DNA from: Sparassis latifolia
Taxonomy: Eukaryota > Basidiomycota > Agaricomycetes > Polyporales > Sparassidaceae
DNA length: 64,000 nucleotides
Reading direction: 5' to 3'
NCBI GenBank assembly: GCA_018466975.1
Contig: CM031561.1
Location: 1,984,001-2,048,000 of the forward strand
Below are positions 46,256 to 56,881 of the stretch, piece by piece. The notes below the pieces were generated by a model. It saw only the letters and a list, made by a program, of their open reading frames with translations, ran no database searches and was not told where the DNA came from. Positions within the stretch are counted from its first letter, which is position 1, and each line of letters opens with the position of its first letter. The translations under genes were made by a program, and so were the position numbers.

Positions 46256-48345
46256 CTACATCGCCACATCCTCGTCGACGAGTGATAACAACTCGTGGGT
46301 CGGGGGTACCGGCCGAGCGCGTCTGTCATGAAGGTCTGCTGGGAAGTGTCCCTCGAATGGGGTCACATCTTTGAGAACCCGTCCGAGGATGTAGTTGCGG
46401 TGTCGACGGTGGAACTCCTCGAGGAATCCAATCTGCATGGGATGGAACCCGCGGGCAGCATACCATCGCGCGACATCGTATATGGACGAGTTTTGGGCGG
46501 ATGAGCGGGGAAACGGGGCCGGCTCGTTGTTGTTTGCCACGGGGTAATGTCCGACCTGTACGATCCACGCGTACAGCCCAGGGATGGAGAACAGCTCTGC
46601 AGTGTGCTCAATGAACACATTGCGGGCCATCGCTGGTACACCGGGTGGGATGATGGGGGCCATGCAACGTGCAAGCCACATTGCCTCCAGGTCCTGGTGT
46701 AGTGGGGCCTCCGAGCAGTCATTGTTCAAGTGCCTGACGGCCCAGTGAACCTGTCTCGGGTTCTGTGCATACCACGCCACCCACTCGTCGAACGTCGACG
46801 AGCTGGTGGGGTTGGTCATCCGACGGGGAGGGGGAACCGTCGGCGGATGTATCACTCCGGAGCTGCTGTGATGTCGCCATGACATGAGTAGATTCATCAT
46901 GCTGTGGGACGCTGTCAAGCGTCCATCTTGCTGCATCTGCCGGATGAGGTCGGTTGCCCGGGTGCATGCGCCATCGTCACCACCATGTGCCGCATTGATG
47001 ATGCGCTGCGAGTCGCGGACGTACCGAGGTACAAAAATGTACCACTCGGTCGCCTTCCACGGTTGCATGTTGACCGGGAGGGGGAACGAATCAGGCGAGT
47101 TGTGCGGGGCCGGCGAGACATCGTTATCGGTGTCTGACAGCCGCGGCACTGTCTTCCCTTTGTCGTCGCTCCTCGATGCTCCTTGCCTGGGCAGGTTCAT
47201 TGGGCCGCGGTTCCTCTGGTGCTGTTTGTTGAGCCGCTGGACCTCGACGTCATCGGGCTCGTTGTCGCCATCTGTGGACAGCTCCGACTCCGACTCGTCG
47301 TTGTCGATGTGCTCGTAGGCCCACTGCACGCGTGACTTTACAGGGGCAGGAGCGGGACCAACTGGAGGTCGCAGAACGTAGCCAGCCGGCGGTCCCGATG
47401 TAGGACCGATCGGCGGTCCAGGGGCACCACTCCTTGGTGGTGGCCCTGGGGGCATGTGTCTCGGTGGCGGGGGCATTCCCGGAGTGTGGTGTGTGGCCGA
47501 GCTCGGCCTACTCGCCGCGGCGTAGGGTGCGTATCGCTGTGCTCCCCCGGTCGAGTATCGCACCGGGGATCGATGTCACGATCTGCTCGCGTTCGACGAT
47601 GGTGAGTACCGGCGCGAGCTGCTGTTCATTGATGGGGGGGAATACCTTCGCTCCCTCAGGGGAGGTAGGTATTCCAGTGGAGATGGTTGTCTCCGTGGAG
47701 CCCCGCTCAGTTGCCCGCGATAGTCCAGGGGCGATCGAGGTCGGGAACTTGACGCAATCTGCCTGAGGAGGCGTTCACGCTCCCTTAGTAGGTCGTTGAC
47801 CTGTCGTCGCTGTGTGGTTGCTTCTGTTTCTGCCACACGGAGTTGCGCTTGCAGCTCCATGTTGCGTTGCTGTGTGGGAACATCACCACGTCCTCCCCCT
47901 TCCGAGGCCGTGTAGGTCTGGAAGTGCTCCCAGAACAGGTGCTGCTCAGCGTTGAGCACATCTGTGTGGGCTTCCTGATAGGGGGCCGTGTTGCGTGCCA
48001 TCGCGATGTGTTGGAGGTAGCTGTAGCACACGGCGCATGCCTCCATGTGGTATAGCGTGAACTGGTGGGTCCCAAAGAGACCCACCGTTCCATCACTGTC
48101 AGGATCGGCAGTGGTGGCAGCATCACTGCTGCATTCCCAGCACCCGTGGGTGCTGTGGTCGTCGATGTAGTTGCGATCGCTGGGGCCGCCATCAATCGTA
48201 TCGCGATCAGTGGCGGTGGTGGTTGCTGTAGGGCCTGTGGCATCACCGCGGTTCTGAATTGGAGCTGCGGGGATGTCGACCTTGGTCGGCCTTGCTGTTG
48301 TGTGGCAGGGCGGCTTGTTGTCGCCTCGTCATCATCGGTTTCCAT
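46256..48345 (-). CDS. chromovirus ORF3, unknown accessory protein
   Basis: Lies between the chromodomain and the 3' LTR, same strand as pol. The frame from about 48,110 to 46,256 is continuous except for one TGA at 47,576 (AGC AGA TCG TGA). A separate start METDDDEATTSRP at 48,345 is in another frame, so a frameshift or an intron near 48,100 is needed to use it. Visible parts: FTLYHMEACAVCYSYLQHI (an H...CxxC pattern), a coiled stretch LQAQLRVAETEATTQ, an Arg/Ser-rich part with repeated SP, a Pro/Gly-rich part (PPPPRHMPPGPPPRSG), and a folded-looking C-terminal half (ATEWYIFVPRYVRDSQRI, DEWVAWYAQNPRQVHWA, GLYAWIVQVGHYP). No known enzyme motif. Such third ORFs occur in some basidiomycete gypsy elements; role unknown. 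Confidence 0.65.
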
Positions 48346-48554
48346 AGGCAGGGTTGGTTAGGACATGGTGGTAGGAGTGTGGGAGTGGTGGCCTTGCCAC
48401 ACGTGTAGTTACATGGGCAAGTGCCGGCATCTCATGTGGTCTGTCACGTGGACACAACGCGTACATCCTTTGATGTTATACGTGTCCGGTCCTCCACTTA
48501 TGGTTATTTTTTCTTTCATTTCACAGGTGGCGCGGTCTTGCACGGCAGCACTCT
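48346..48554. other. spacer between pol and ORF3
   Basis: About 210 bp without coding signal between the chromodomain stop and the METDDDE start. It could hold signals for expression of ORF3. Confidence 0.4.
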
Positions 48555-51500
48555 CTAGTCCTTCACACCCATTAGTGTGAAGTACTCGTCGAGCACGGCC
48601 AATTCCTTGCAGTGGGCATATGGCTCCCATGTATGGTCGCCTAGCGTCCATCGCACATGGAATTCGATCTTATTGCCATCCCAGCGATGGCCTACAATTT
48701 CATCCACTAGCCATTCCATTTCTGCATCGTCGCCAAAGTCGTAGTACGACTTTGCCTCACGGTGCGGAAACAACACGTCGTCATTGGACTCGTGTCGTCA
48801 GAGTAGCGAAATGTGGAATATAGGTAGGATACGCCGGTCCTTCAGTTCTTGCGGCAATTCTAATGTGTAGTTAGAGGTTGCTGCATGAACGTCGGTGATC
48901 TCGTATGGTCCAATAAATTTGGGCATCAGCTTCCTCGCACGACCCTTAGGTAGTGCGAGGTTCTGCGTGGATAGATACACCTTCAATCCAGTCGTAAACT
49001 CCGGCTCCTCCTGCCGTAGTTTATTGGCTTGAAACGTTTGGTGTGTACGGCTCTCGATGATGGTGTCGTGCACCATCTCGAGGTTGGCCAATGCTCGTTG
49101 GGCAAATTCCTGCATGCCCACGAATTTCGTGGTTCCGTGCAGGCCTCTAATCATTCGTGGCAAGTATCCATAATTAAGTTCGAATGGGGCAAATCCTGTG
49201 GTTGCGCTCGTGGCTGAGTTCAATGCGAACTCAACCATCGGGATCTGGTCTATCCAATCTAATTGATTGGGAGACACGATGGACTGTAGGATTTGGGATA
49301 CTGATCGGATGGTCCGCTCGGACAGCCCGTCGGTTTGCGGATGGAACAACGTCGACATGAGTAGCTTCGCACCCACGTCACGCAGAATTTTTCGATATTG
49401 CGTCTGATCCTAGGCCACCAGAACCACCGTCGGATGTATTCCGACGTCTTCTGTGGGCTGTAGTGTCCTATGGTCGTGTGCCCTCTATCGATGATGATCT
49501 CGGTCATCATTCGATGACGGTACAGAACCCTCGGGATGCAGATAACTTCTTCATCCTGGCGGTTTTTAGTATATATTGTCTTGTCCCGGATTACAAAGGT
49601 GCTGAATTCCGTTGGGGATTCAACGACCTTCCTAAATAATGGGTCCTTGCCGTAGCCCTTTTGGACTGCGGCCAGAAACGGGGTATCCTGTTCCAAGCGG
49701 GCCTTCAGTGGAGGTCCGTTGGTGCGTGATTCGGCAATCGTCGGATCCTCGTCCTTTGCACCTGTGGTTGGCGTTACTAGGGGCAGGTGGGAGGCCATTT
49801 CGCTGGCCTCCTGATCCCTTGACTCCTGCACCTCCTTGGGCAGCTGTGCTGAGCGCTGGATTGTTCTGGCGCGCAGCTCAGCAATATGGTTGGATGGTAG
49901 GTCATCCCACTTAGGGTCTAGATGAGCGTCTGCGTTCGCATAGTCCTGGATGGGTGCGAATTCATCTGCATTGTCGTTCTCGTAGTGCCTAGATAGACAG
50001 TCCGTGACCTTATTGGTCGCGCCTTCTATGTACTGGATTTTGTATTGGAATCGAGACATGTACTCATTCCAACGAATCTGTCGATTCGTTGGATTGGTTA
50101 CACCTTCGAAATACTTCAATGCCTGATGGTCGGTCGCGATCATTATCGGTCGGCCAAGTAGTTTGTCCTCCCATTTGAGGAAAGCTTCCAGTATCGCGAG
50201 TGCCTCGTGCTCATAGGTCTTATAAGCATGTTGCGCACTCGTGAATTTCTTCGACAGGAAGCCAGCTGGGTGACAGGTTCACCAGTCTGGTCCCTGTCCA
50301 TACATCGCTCCAACACCGTATAGCGATGCATCGGATATCACCCAGATGGGTTCTGGTTGACGTGGGTCAATTGGCTTCAGGATGGGTGCCTTGCATGCCA
50401 AAGCTTTGATCATTTCAAAGCATTTGGTGTGCATTGGGCGCCACACGAATGCTCGGTCGTTGTGAGCCATGTTCGACAATGGCGAGGTGCACGCCGTTAT
50501 ATTGGGCATGAAGTGTCCTAGGTAGTTCACGAGCCCTAGGAAGCGTTGTACTTCTTTGTAAGATCGGGGTATTCGCCATTCGCGAATACGGCTCATCTTG
50601 TCTGAGTCTGCGTGGAGTCCTCGGTCATTGATTAGATGACCTAGGCAGTCCATGCTCCATGAATATAGGTCGCACTTCATCTCGCTAAGGTAGAACTTTG
50701 CCTCCCTCAGCTTACGGAATATGATTTTCAGGTGGCGTTTGTGCTCTTCGATTGTATTGGAGAACACGAATATGTCATCGAGGTATACGTGAACGTATCG
50801 TCTGATGCAGTCACATAATATCAACATCATGAGGCTTTGGAATGTCGCTGGGGCATTGCAATCGCCTTGTTGCATGACGTGACTTACGAATGTACCGTAT
50901 GGGGTGGAGAATGCTGTTTTCCAGACGTCCTCCGCCACCACCCACATTTGTTCGTACGCGTCGGACAAGTCAATCTTCGACCGGTATTTGGCACGAGACA
51001 CGTCCATGCGTATCTGGTCCTGGTCCGGGAATGGAGTTACGTCCTTTACGGTGTTGTCATTGCGTTTACGCACATCAACAACCGTCCGTAATTTTCCACT
51101 CTTCTTCATAATGCATATTATGGGTGCTGCCTGGGAGCCTGCTTGGACTCCCACCAGCCAGCGTCCTGGTATCATTGGATTTTCGTTAGGAGCAATGGCT
51201 TCATTGCATCGGCACATCTTGGTAATCGCAGTCGATACTGCTCATCGTCATTGATGAGCGGTATTCGATGGTTGATCTCACGGAATGGTGGAAGGATTGG
51301 GGGCGGGGGACACATTATGTCCTTCATCTTCTCAATCCAGGCTTTTCGGCGTTCTTGTAGTTTCTCCTCAGACGCTGTTGCGTCTGATGGTTCTACAAGT
51401 GTGGTGCGAATTTCTTCGTCTTTACGATGTTCGTTCAGTTCGAACACCATTAAGTCATTTAGACCTAATGGGTTTGGCTGACTGAACTGGTCCCGTCTTG

Positions 51501-52527
51501 GTTCGTCCATTGAGTGTCTAGTCAGTGCGAACTTCTCCGAGATGTCAGGGAAACAGTCCTTTTTGGGCTGTTTCCTGTTTCTCGTGGTTGATTTTTCTTT
51601 CGCCTTGACATTTCCGTCATTCCCCTCCCCTCTTAGGACTGTCCCCAGTTTCGCACCATGAGACTGGGGCAGCTTTGCGGCCATTGGTCTCATTGCGGGG
51701 TCCTATTGCGGGTTGTCTGAGGTGATGGCGATAACGGTACCGACGTTGTTGTGCACGCAGTAGTGTGAGTGCGACATATCCTTGCGATTCGCAATGATTG
51801 TGGCCTCGTCCACTTCCGCGTAGGTCAGTATTTTTTGCCGTTGGATCGATATGGTGCAGTTCTCGAAGTCGAGGACCACGCCATATTTATGCATGAACAC
51901 TGTGCCTAGTACAGCATCGTATTTATCGATATCGACGATGTCTAGGTAGTGTTGTGCCTTTACTGAGCCTATGGAGATTGTGGGTCGTGCACCATAATTG
52001 ATGCACGTCCTGCTTCCCTTGGTGCCCAGTTGGAGACCTATTTGGTCGTCCAGGTCGATTTGGTCCGCCTTCGAGATGTACGCCATTTCCGGAGAAATGG
52101 AGTCCGTTGTGCACCCCGAGTCGAATAGTGTATAGGTCTTGATCCCATTGATCAGGACCTCTGCACATAGTGTTTGTTGTGTCTGCAGGTTTCTCTGAGG
52201 CTGCATGGCTGGATCGGTCAGGTGTCGTACATGTGAGTCGTACAGCCATGCATTCCTCGAGGATCGTGCATCTGTTGCGTGTTCGCTAGCGTGGAGGTGT
52301 ACGGTCTGCGTACACTTTCCAGGCTTGTGTTGATGCATGGCGCCGAATCTCATTGATCCCAGGCGAACGTCGTAGTCATCGTTCCAGCCATCGTCTCCAG
52401 ATGGGGGTTCACGCTCATCTGCCGATGAGTACTGTGATCCCTCTGGGGCCCAGTCCGACTCAGGATATGTCTGGTATCCTGTGTCATTCTGGTAGGGCCC
52501 TTCATTTCCATCAGTTTCGGGAGTCAT
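48555..52527 (-). pseudogene. chromovirus pol with deleted integrase core
   Basis: Protease: INGIKTYTLFDSGCTTDSIS. Reverse transcriptase: GKLRTVVDVRKRNDNTV, SKIDLSDAYEQMW, FVSHVMQQGDCNAPATF, VHVYLDDIFVFSNT (catalytic DD). RNase H: WVISDASLYGVGA, then MIATDHQALKYF. Integrase zinc part: GHTTIGHYSPQ and WWPRIRRNIEKFC. It then jumps straight to GAKLLMSTLFHPQTDGLSER, so the piece with the two catalytic Asp residues is absent. Integrase C-terminal part: FIGPYEITDVHAATSNYTLE. Chromodomain at the end: MEWLVDEIVGHRWDGNKIEF then HTWEPYAHCKEL. Frame breaks: TAG 51,703, a shift near 51,220, TGA 50,279, a shift at the integrase deletion, TGA 48,798. Confidence 0.88.
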
Positions 52528-52632
52528 CTCCTGTGGAGCCGGCTCCTAAACTGTAGCCTCCGGTTCCGCCGGTTCTTGGTTTGCTTGTTCCTCATCCTCG
52601 GAGTGGTCATCGACTACACGTTGTGCATGTAG

Positions 52633-55242
52633 TCACGCTGGCCGAGGTTTACCGTAGTTCGGGCACGTCGGGTCTGTCGAAAAGTGGCCCTTGCCGCCAC
52701 AAGAATAACAAGTGACGTTTGCGTTCGTCGCCTTGTTATTCGCTGGTGGTCTCAATCCCGAGACTGCCGGATTTGTAGTAGGACGACCGCCCCCATGACG
52801 TTGTCCGTCGCGTGGGTTCGTCATTCTACGGCCAGCATTACCGGCCTGCCATGCATGTCCTGGGTGTGCCCCTCCTCGTCCTTGTCCTTGCAGGTGGTAG
52901 CTAGGTCGTGTATCTCCCATCGATAATATCATCGGCGCGAGGAATGACACGGCCTTACTTGAACTCCGGGTCCCTGTATGGTCCCCAGTCTTCTGAGGCT
53001 GTCGGCGGTCCTTGTATGTACAGTATTGGTCCAGCCATCCGTTGCCCTGTTCGATCGCCAAAGCTGATCGATACAGTGCATTGATGGTGTGTTTCTCAGG
53101 CGATAGTAGGTGGGCTAGACGCATTACTTCTACCATTGGTAGCGGTAACGCATCCATAAACCTCTTCCGGAATGCATATTCCGTTGGGTATTGCACCATG
53201 CGATCTGCGTGGTGTAATAGCCTGTTGTATAGCTCGCTCACACCTTCGTGTGATAAGCTGTACATCGCCTTGTCGTACTTCTCGGATGCTATCAGCTCCG
53301 AGTCCTTGTGTAGGAATCGTCAGTGGAGGTGCGTCACCGCATCCTCGAAGTACCACTGTCGTACTTCGCAGTTCGGTGACTGCACGTTCAGAAAGAACCA
53401 GTTAGCGGCGTCATCTTTAAGACTTTGCCCCAATATCCGTAGGCGATCCGCATCCATGGCATTGCCAGTGATGCGGAGAGTCTTGAAGTATTCCAGCAAT
53501 TTCTGTAGCCAGACCTCGAATGCATCAAGATCGTCCTTTCCGTCGTATTGCGGCAGTGGAGGCATCTTGGTGACTCTAAGGTATGCTGGTGGTTCATCGA
53601 TGGGATCTCTTAATACCATCTCGTTCACCATTGTATGGATCCTCTCGATTGCGGGAGACGTATCTGGAGGTATCGCTCCTGGGCCATGCGATCGTTGTAT
53701 GGTCGCGTGGCCTGCGTGCGTACCTGGTGCAGCTGTTGTACTCATTCCCGGGAATCGAGGGGGTCGGTTCACTGCAGTAGGGACTGCCAGGTTTGGCTGT
53801 GTCACTCCTGATTGGAATGTTACGTTCCGAGTAACGTTGGGCTGTTGCGTAGTCGTCGTTGCATTCACTGCAGGACCGTATGTTGGTCCTGCAGATCGTG
53901 TGTTCGTTCCCATTATGAGCTGCCCTTGCAGCCCACGGGGGTATCCAGGTCCTGCAGGTCACATTGGTCGAGGAGGCAGTGGTGGCGGAGTCGATTCATT
54001 GGATCGCGGTAGCCATTGTCCTCCAGGTCGGTGTCCCCGGGGTGGCGTTGCGGGCCTTCGACCATTTCTTCTGAAATGGTCAGAGTTATTCCCGTCATCT
54101 CCGGGGTATGGACTGGAGTTGTTTGAATCATCACTTCCGGGGTCTTCTTCAGGAGCTGCTACTGGAGCCGTTCCGGATTGGAGTGATCCCCACGTCGCGC
54201 GAGGTGTTGATGATACCGGTGGTTGTACTCCAAATGCCCTTAACGCCCTTTCGGACTCTGAGGCCATCCGGTCCAAGTATCTGGTGTATATTAACACCCT
54301 TCGATTGTATTCCTCGTCCGGCTCTCCCTCTTGCTGTGGTCAGGCCAACCGACGGTACGCGCTCTCGATAACTATATCGGGAGCACCAGCTGTCATGTCC
54401 TCGACCTCTGAGGGGTATAATCCTCGCTCTACCGCTATCTCCTCGATGGAGTTCCTCATTCCCGAGGGGACGGGTTGGTCCACTGGGTCAACTTCGTCTC
54501 CTGAGGAATTTTCGAGTTCGTCCATTATTTTTTCAAACCGCTCGTTCTGTGCGTGGCGGGTCCATTCGTATGCCTCATGAATGGCCTGCATCTCGCGTTC
54601 TTGTTTTTCTTGTAGTTCATCGAGCTCGCGGTTCACTTCTTCTCGAGCCCGCTGGAGTGCCTCTCAGGCTCTCTCTCTGTGCACGCGTTCAGACGAACTC
54701 ATGCTTGCAGTGCTTCCTGGGGCTCTATCCTTAGCGCGACGTAATTCGTCCGCTAAGGAAGAGGTCGGTTGCGCTGGCAGGGCCAGGGATGGAAATCTCT
54801 GCGAGTAATGCGAAGGATGTCGTGGCATCCTTCCCATTCTCGTTGTTTCCGTTTCTTCACTGGCCTGATGAGATCCAGTGGATCTCACCGGCGTTCTGAC
54901 GTTACAGCCAGAGGCGGGTTCCCGCCGCTGCTCGTCCGTTCGGCCTCCTCGTGTTGAGCGAGGGGGTTCGACGTACGACAGTGTAGGGGATCGTGGGGCT
55001 GGTGATGCCAGTTCTTGCCCACAGTCCATTATTTCTGGGGCTGGCGTGCCAGTGTCCACGTGCACATCATCATTGGGTGCGCTCTCGGCCATGTCTGCCA
55101 GAGCTGCGTGCTCTGCCTGTCTTGACTGGGAGCATGTTATTCGTGTGTTTTTGGGGCCTTGACTTGCCATTGGGTGGCAAGTTAAGGTTCTTGATTTCTT
55201 GATGGGGGTCTTCGCTGTCGAATAGAATTTTTCGCAGGGCAA
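52633..55242 (-). pseudogene. chromovirus gag, one frame cut by TGA codons
   Basis: Starts near MPCEKFYSTAK (55,242). All pieces share one frame. TGA codons stand at 54,664, 54,340, 53,959, 53,320 and 52,633. The protease frame follows in the same phase, with a TAG at 52,546. Visible parts: an N-terminal Ser/Pro-rich region, a coiled coil (LDELQEKQEREMQAIHEAYE), the capsid-like core (PPLPQYDGKDDLDAFEVWLQ, FRKRFMDALPLPMVEVMRL), and a zinc knuckle CYSCGGKGHFSTDPTC near the end. Gag would form the particle around the RNA. With five stops no full protein can be made from this copy without read-through. Confidence 0.85.
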
Positions 55243-55259
55243 AATGGACTGTAAAAAAG

Positions 55260-55513
55260 TATAATGGGGGGCGAGGCCTTATCACACCGAACCTCAGATA
55301 CAGTGCACCAAGCTCTATTCTGGAGCGTCGTGCGTGTATCAAGGTCGTGGTGTGTTAAGTCTCTGACTTCAACACACCGACGCGCGCTCGATACACGCAG
55401 AGTGCGTACAAACAGTACACAACAATTATGTAATACATGATGAGATTAGATAAGATTAGGGCACAAGTACCGCTTGGTACTTGTGCCCTGCAATACAACA
55501 GCAGCACGTTACA
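55260..55513 (-). repeat. chromovirus LTR (5' LTR)
   Basis: 254 bp partner of 45,699-45,952 with three differences. All three fit C-to-T or G-to-A changes in the other copy, two of them at CG sites. The hairpin lies at 55,459-55,488. Confidence 0.93.
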
Positions 55514-56881
55514 GCAGATGTGTCCACTGTTTCCGGGACAGTACATACCATGGCAGGGCATACGACCGTGTTGGACATTCCAGGTGAGGCAGATCTCCAC
55601 ACGTGTGGAGATGGCAAGGAGCTTTTTGTTCTCCCAAATGGCGAACGCGGGCTTGCCGTTCGACAAGGTCGATCGCCCACATTGACTGGCCCGGTGTCCA
55701 CTCTCGCCGCAGATGAGCCAGAGCATGCTCGTGGATGCAGATGCTCTGCCTTCGCGAAAGGGCTTGGCAGTGGAATCTGCCATGCCATCACGGCGCGGAC
55801 GACGTGAATCGGGGGAGTGGGACGGTGTGCGATACGGAGTTTGGGACAAACCGGCGATGGGAGCCGCAGAGATAGGGAGCGTGCATCGGGTACCCTTCTC
55901 GATGTGCTCCAGGCGAATTTTGAGGAAATGGTCATTGTAGCTCTTTGAGTCAACAACGAAGGTCTTCTTCGTGAGGAAGTATCCGCAGCGTACGTCGATG
56001 TCGAATGCGAGGATGACTGGGAAGATCCTATTGAAGTCGCTCTACCCGGAAAGCCACATGTAGTGCTCTGAAAAGGGCTTGACGATCTCATTATTGCAAA
56101 CGGCTGGTAAAATCTCGAAGTAGTTGCGCCAAGCGTCTCGCCAATCCTCCGGCTTCAGCATCTGTTCGTCAGGCCATTGGGCGATGTCGATCAGCACCCT
56201 CTTGATCCCCTTGCCATCATGCATCTTACGATATTGAACCTGTTCCAGATGCTTGTGCATCTTGGTCATCACCTCAGAGGTGCACATGGAGAGCGGAAGG
56301 TGGAAGCCATTCCTGAGGAGCGCGGGGAGTTCCTGAGGTGTCTCGACAACTCGGCCGGCAAAGAGGTCAGTCTTGATCTCGGAATCTATGGTTATCAGCG
56401 CGTTCTCGCTACCCTTGCTTCCACTTCCCGCAGTAGCCTCTGCCCGAGGGCCAGCTCCGCTGCGCTTATCGACACCTGCATTCCACAACTTTAGGGCAAT
56501 GCCCCGAGAGTTTGGAGTCATCTTCATTATGTCCCGAAGCAATTGCAGGCTATTGGTATCATCTTCCAGCGTCCTGGGTCACGAAGGCATGCCTGCAGGC
56601 ATTGCCAATGGTTCCTGGGAGTCTAACTGACCCGGAGATGCGCCATCTGATCCATCTAACATTCCCAGCTCCTCGTCATCACTGACGCCATCTTCTCCGC
56701 CCTGTCTACGTACTGCCCTAGCAGCATTCCGGGCCTGCCGCTCCCGGTTTTCCTGAAACAAGGCCATCTGGGCCAGGTTGGGCAGGCTCGCGGTGCCTCC
56801 ACCTGATCCAGACTCATCGGGAACAAATGAAGACAAATCCTTACCGCCAACGCTCGGGGGAGGTCCTTGGGACGGCATCAT
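55514..56881 (-). pseudogene. DIRS-type gag-like protein, cut by stops and by the chromovirus
   Basis: Starts MMPSQGPPPSVGGKDLSSF at 56,881. The frame is continuous through TGA at 56,579 and TAG at 56,042 to the chromovirus border. Blocks: LAQMALFQENRERQARNAAR, an acidic part (DDEELGML), LLRDIMKMTPNSRGIALKLW, YFEILPAVCNNEI, FSEHYMWLSG and, after the TAG, SDFNRIFPVILAFDIDVRCG and LWLICGESGHRASQC, a first zinc knuckle. A second knuckle straddles the insertion. This is the usual nucleocapsid-like N-terminal protein of fungal DIRS-related elements. Confidence 0.75.

Larger units (their letters stand above)
45699..55513 (-). mobile_element. full-length Ty3/gypsy chromovirus, 9,815 bp, with extra 3' ORF
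   Basis: Two 254 bp LTRs in direct orientation (45,699-45,952 and 55,260-55,513) with a 5 bp target duplication gcaga at 45,694-45,698 and 55,514-55,518. Order on the minus strand: LTR, gag, protease, reverse transcriptase, RNase H, integrase, chromodomain, an additional ORF, LTR. I find three differences between the LTRs, so the insertion is recent. The coding part is nevertheless broken. Confidence 0.92.
41540..56881 (-). mobile_element. decayed tyrosine-recombinase (DIRS-type) retroelement with nested insertions
   Basis: The coding order on the minus strand is gag (56,881-55,514), a nested chromovirus (45,699-55,513), the rest of gag plus reverse transcriptase/RNase H, then tyrosine recombinase (to 41,540). 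The gag zinc knuckle reads on when the chromovirus and one copy of its target duplication are left out: ICFLCGSDGH...KRC spans the junction. Likewise the reverse transcriptase reads VQAACLDIDSAF across the 818 bp insertion at 44,045-44,862. Element ends (inverted or split repeats) were not resolved. In-frame stops at 56,579 (TGA), 56,042 (TAG) and 43,829 (TAG) show it is dead. Confidence 0.8.

Noticed and set aside
46256..48345. Envelope protein in the chromovirus
   Set aside because: The ORF is in the env position, but I see neither a signal peptide nor a transmembrane helix.
48555..55242. TGA read as a sense codon in this genome
   Set aside because: Host genes in the window (SAP18, GST-like copies, chitin synthase) end normally at TGA or other stops, so reassignment is not supported. 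Deamination of CGA explains the pattern.
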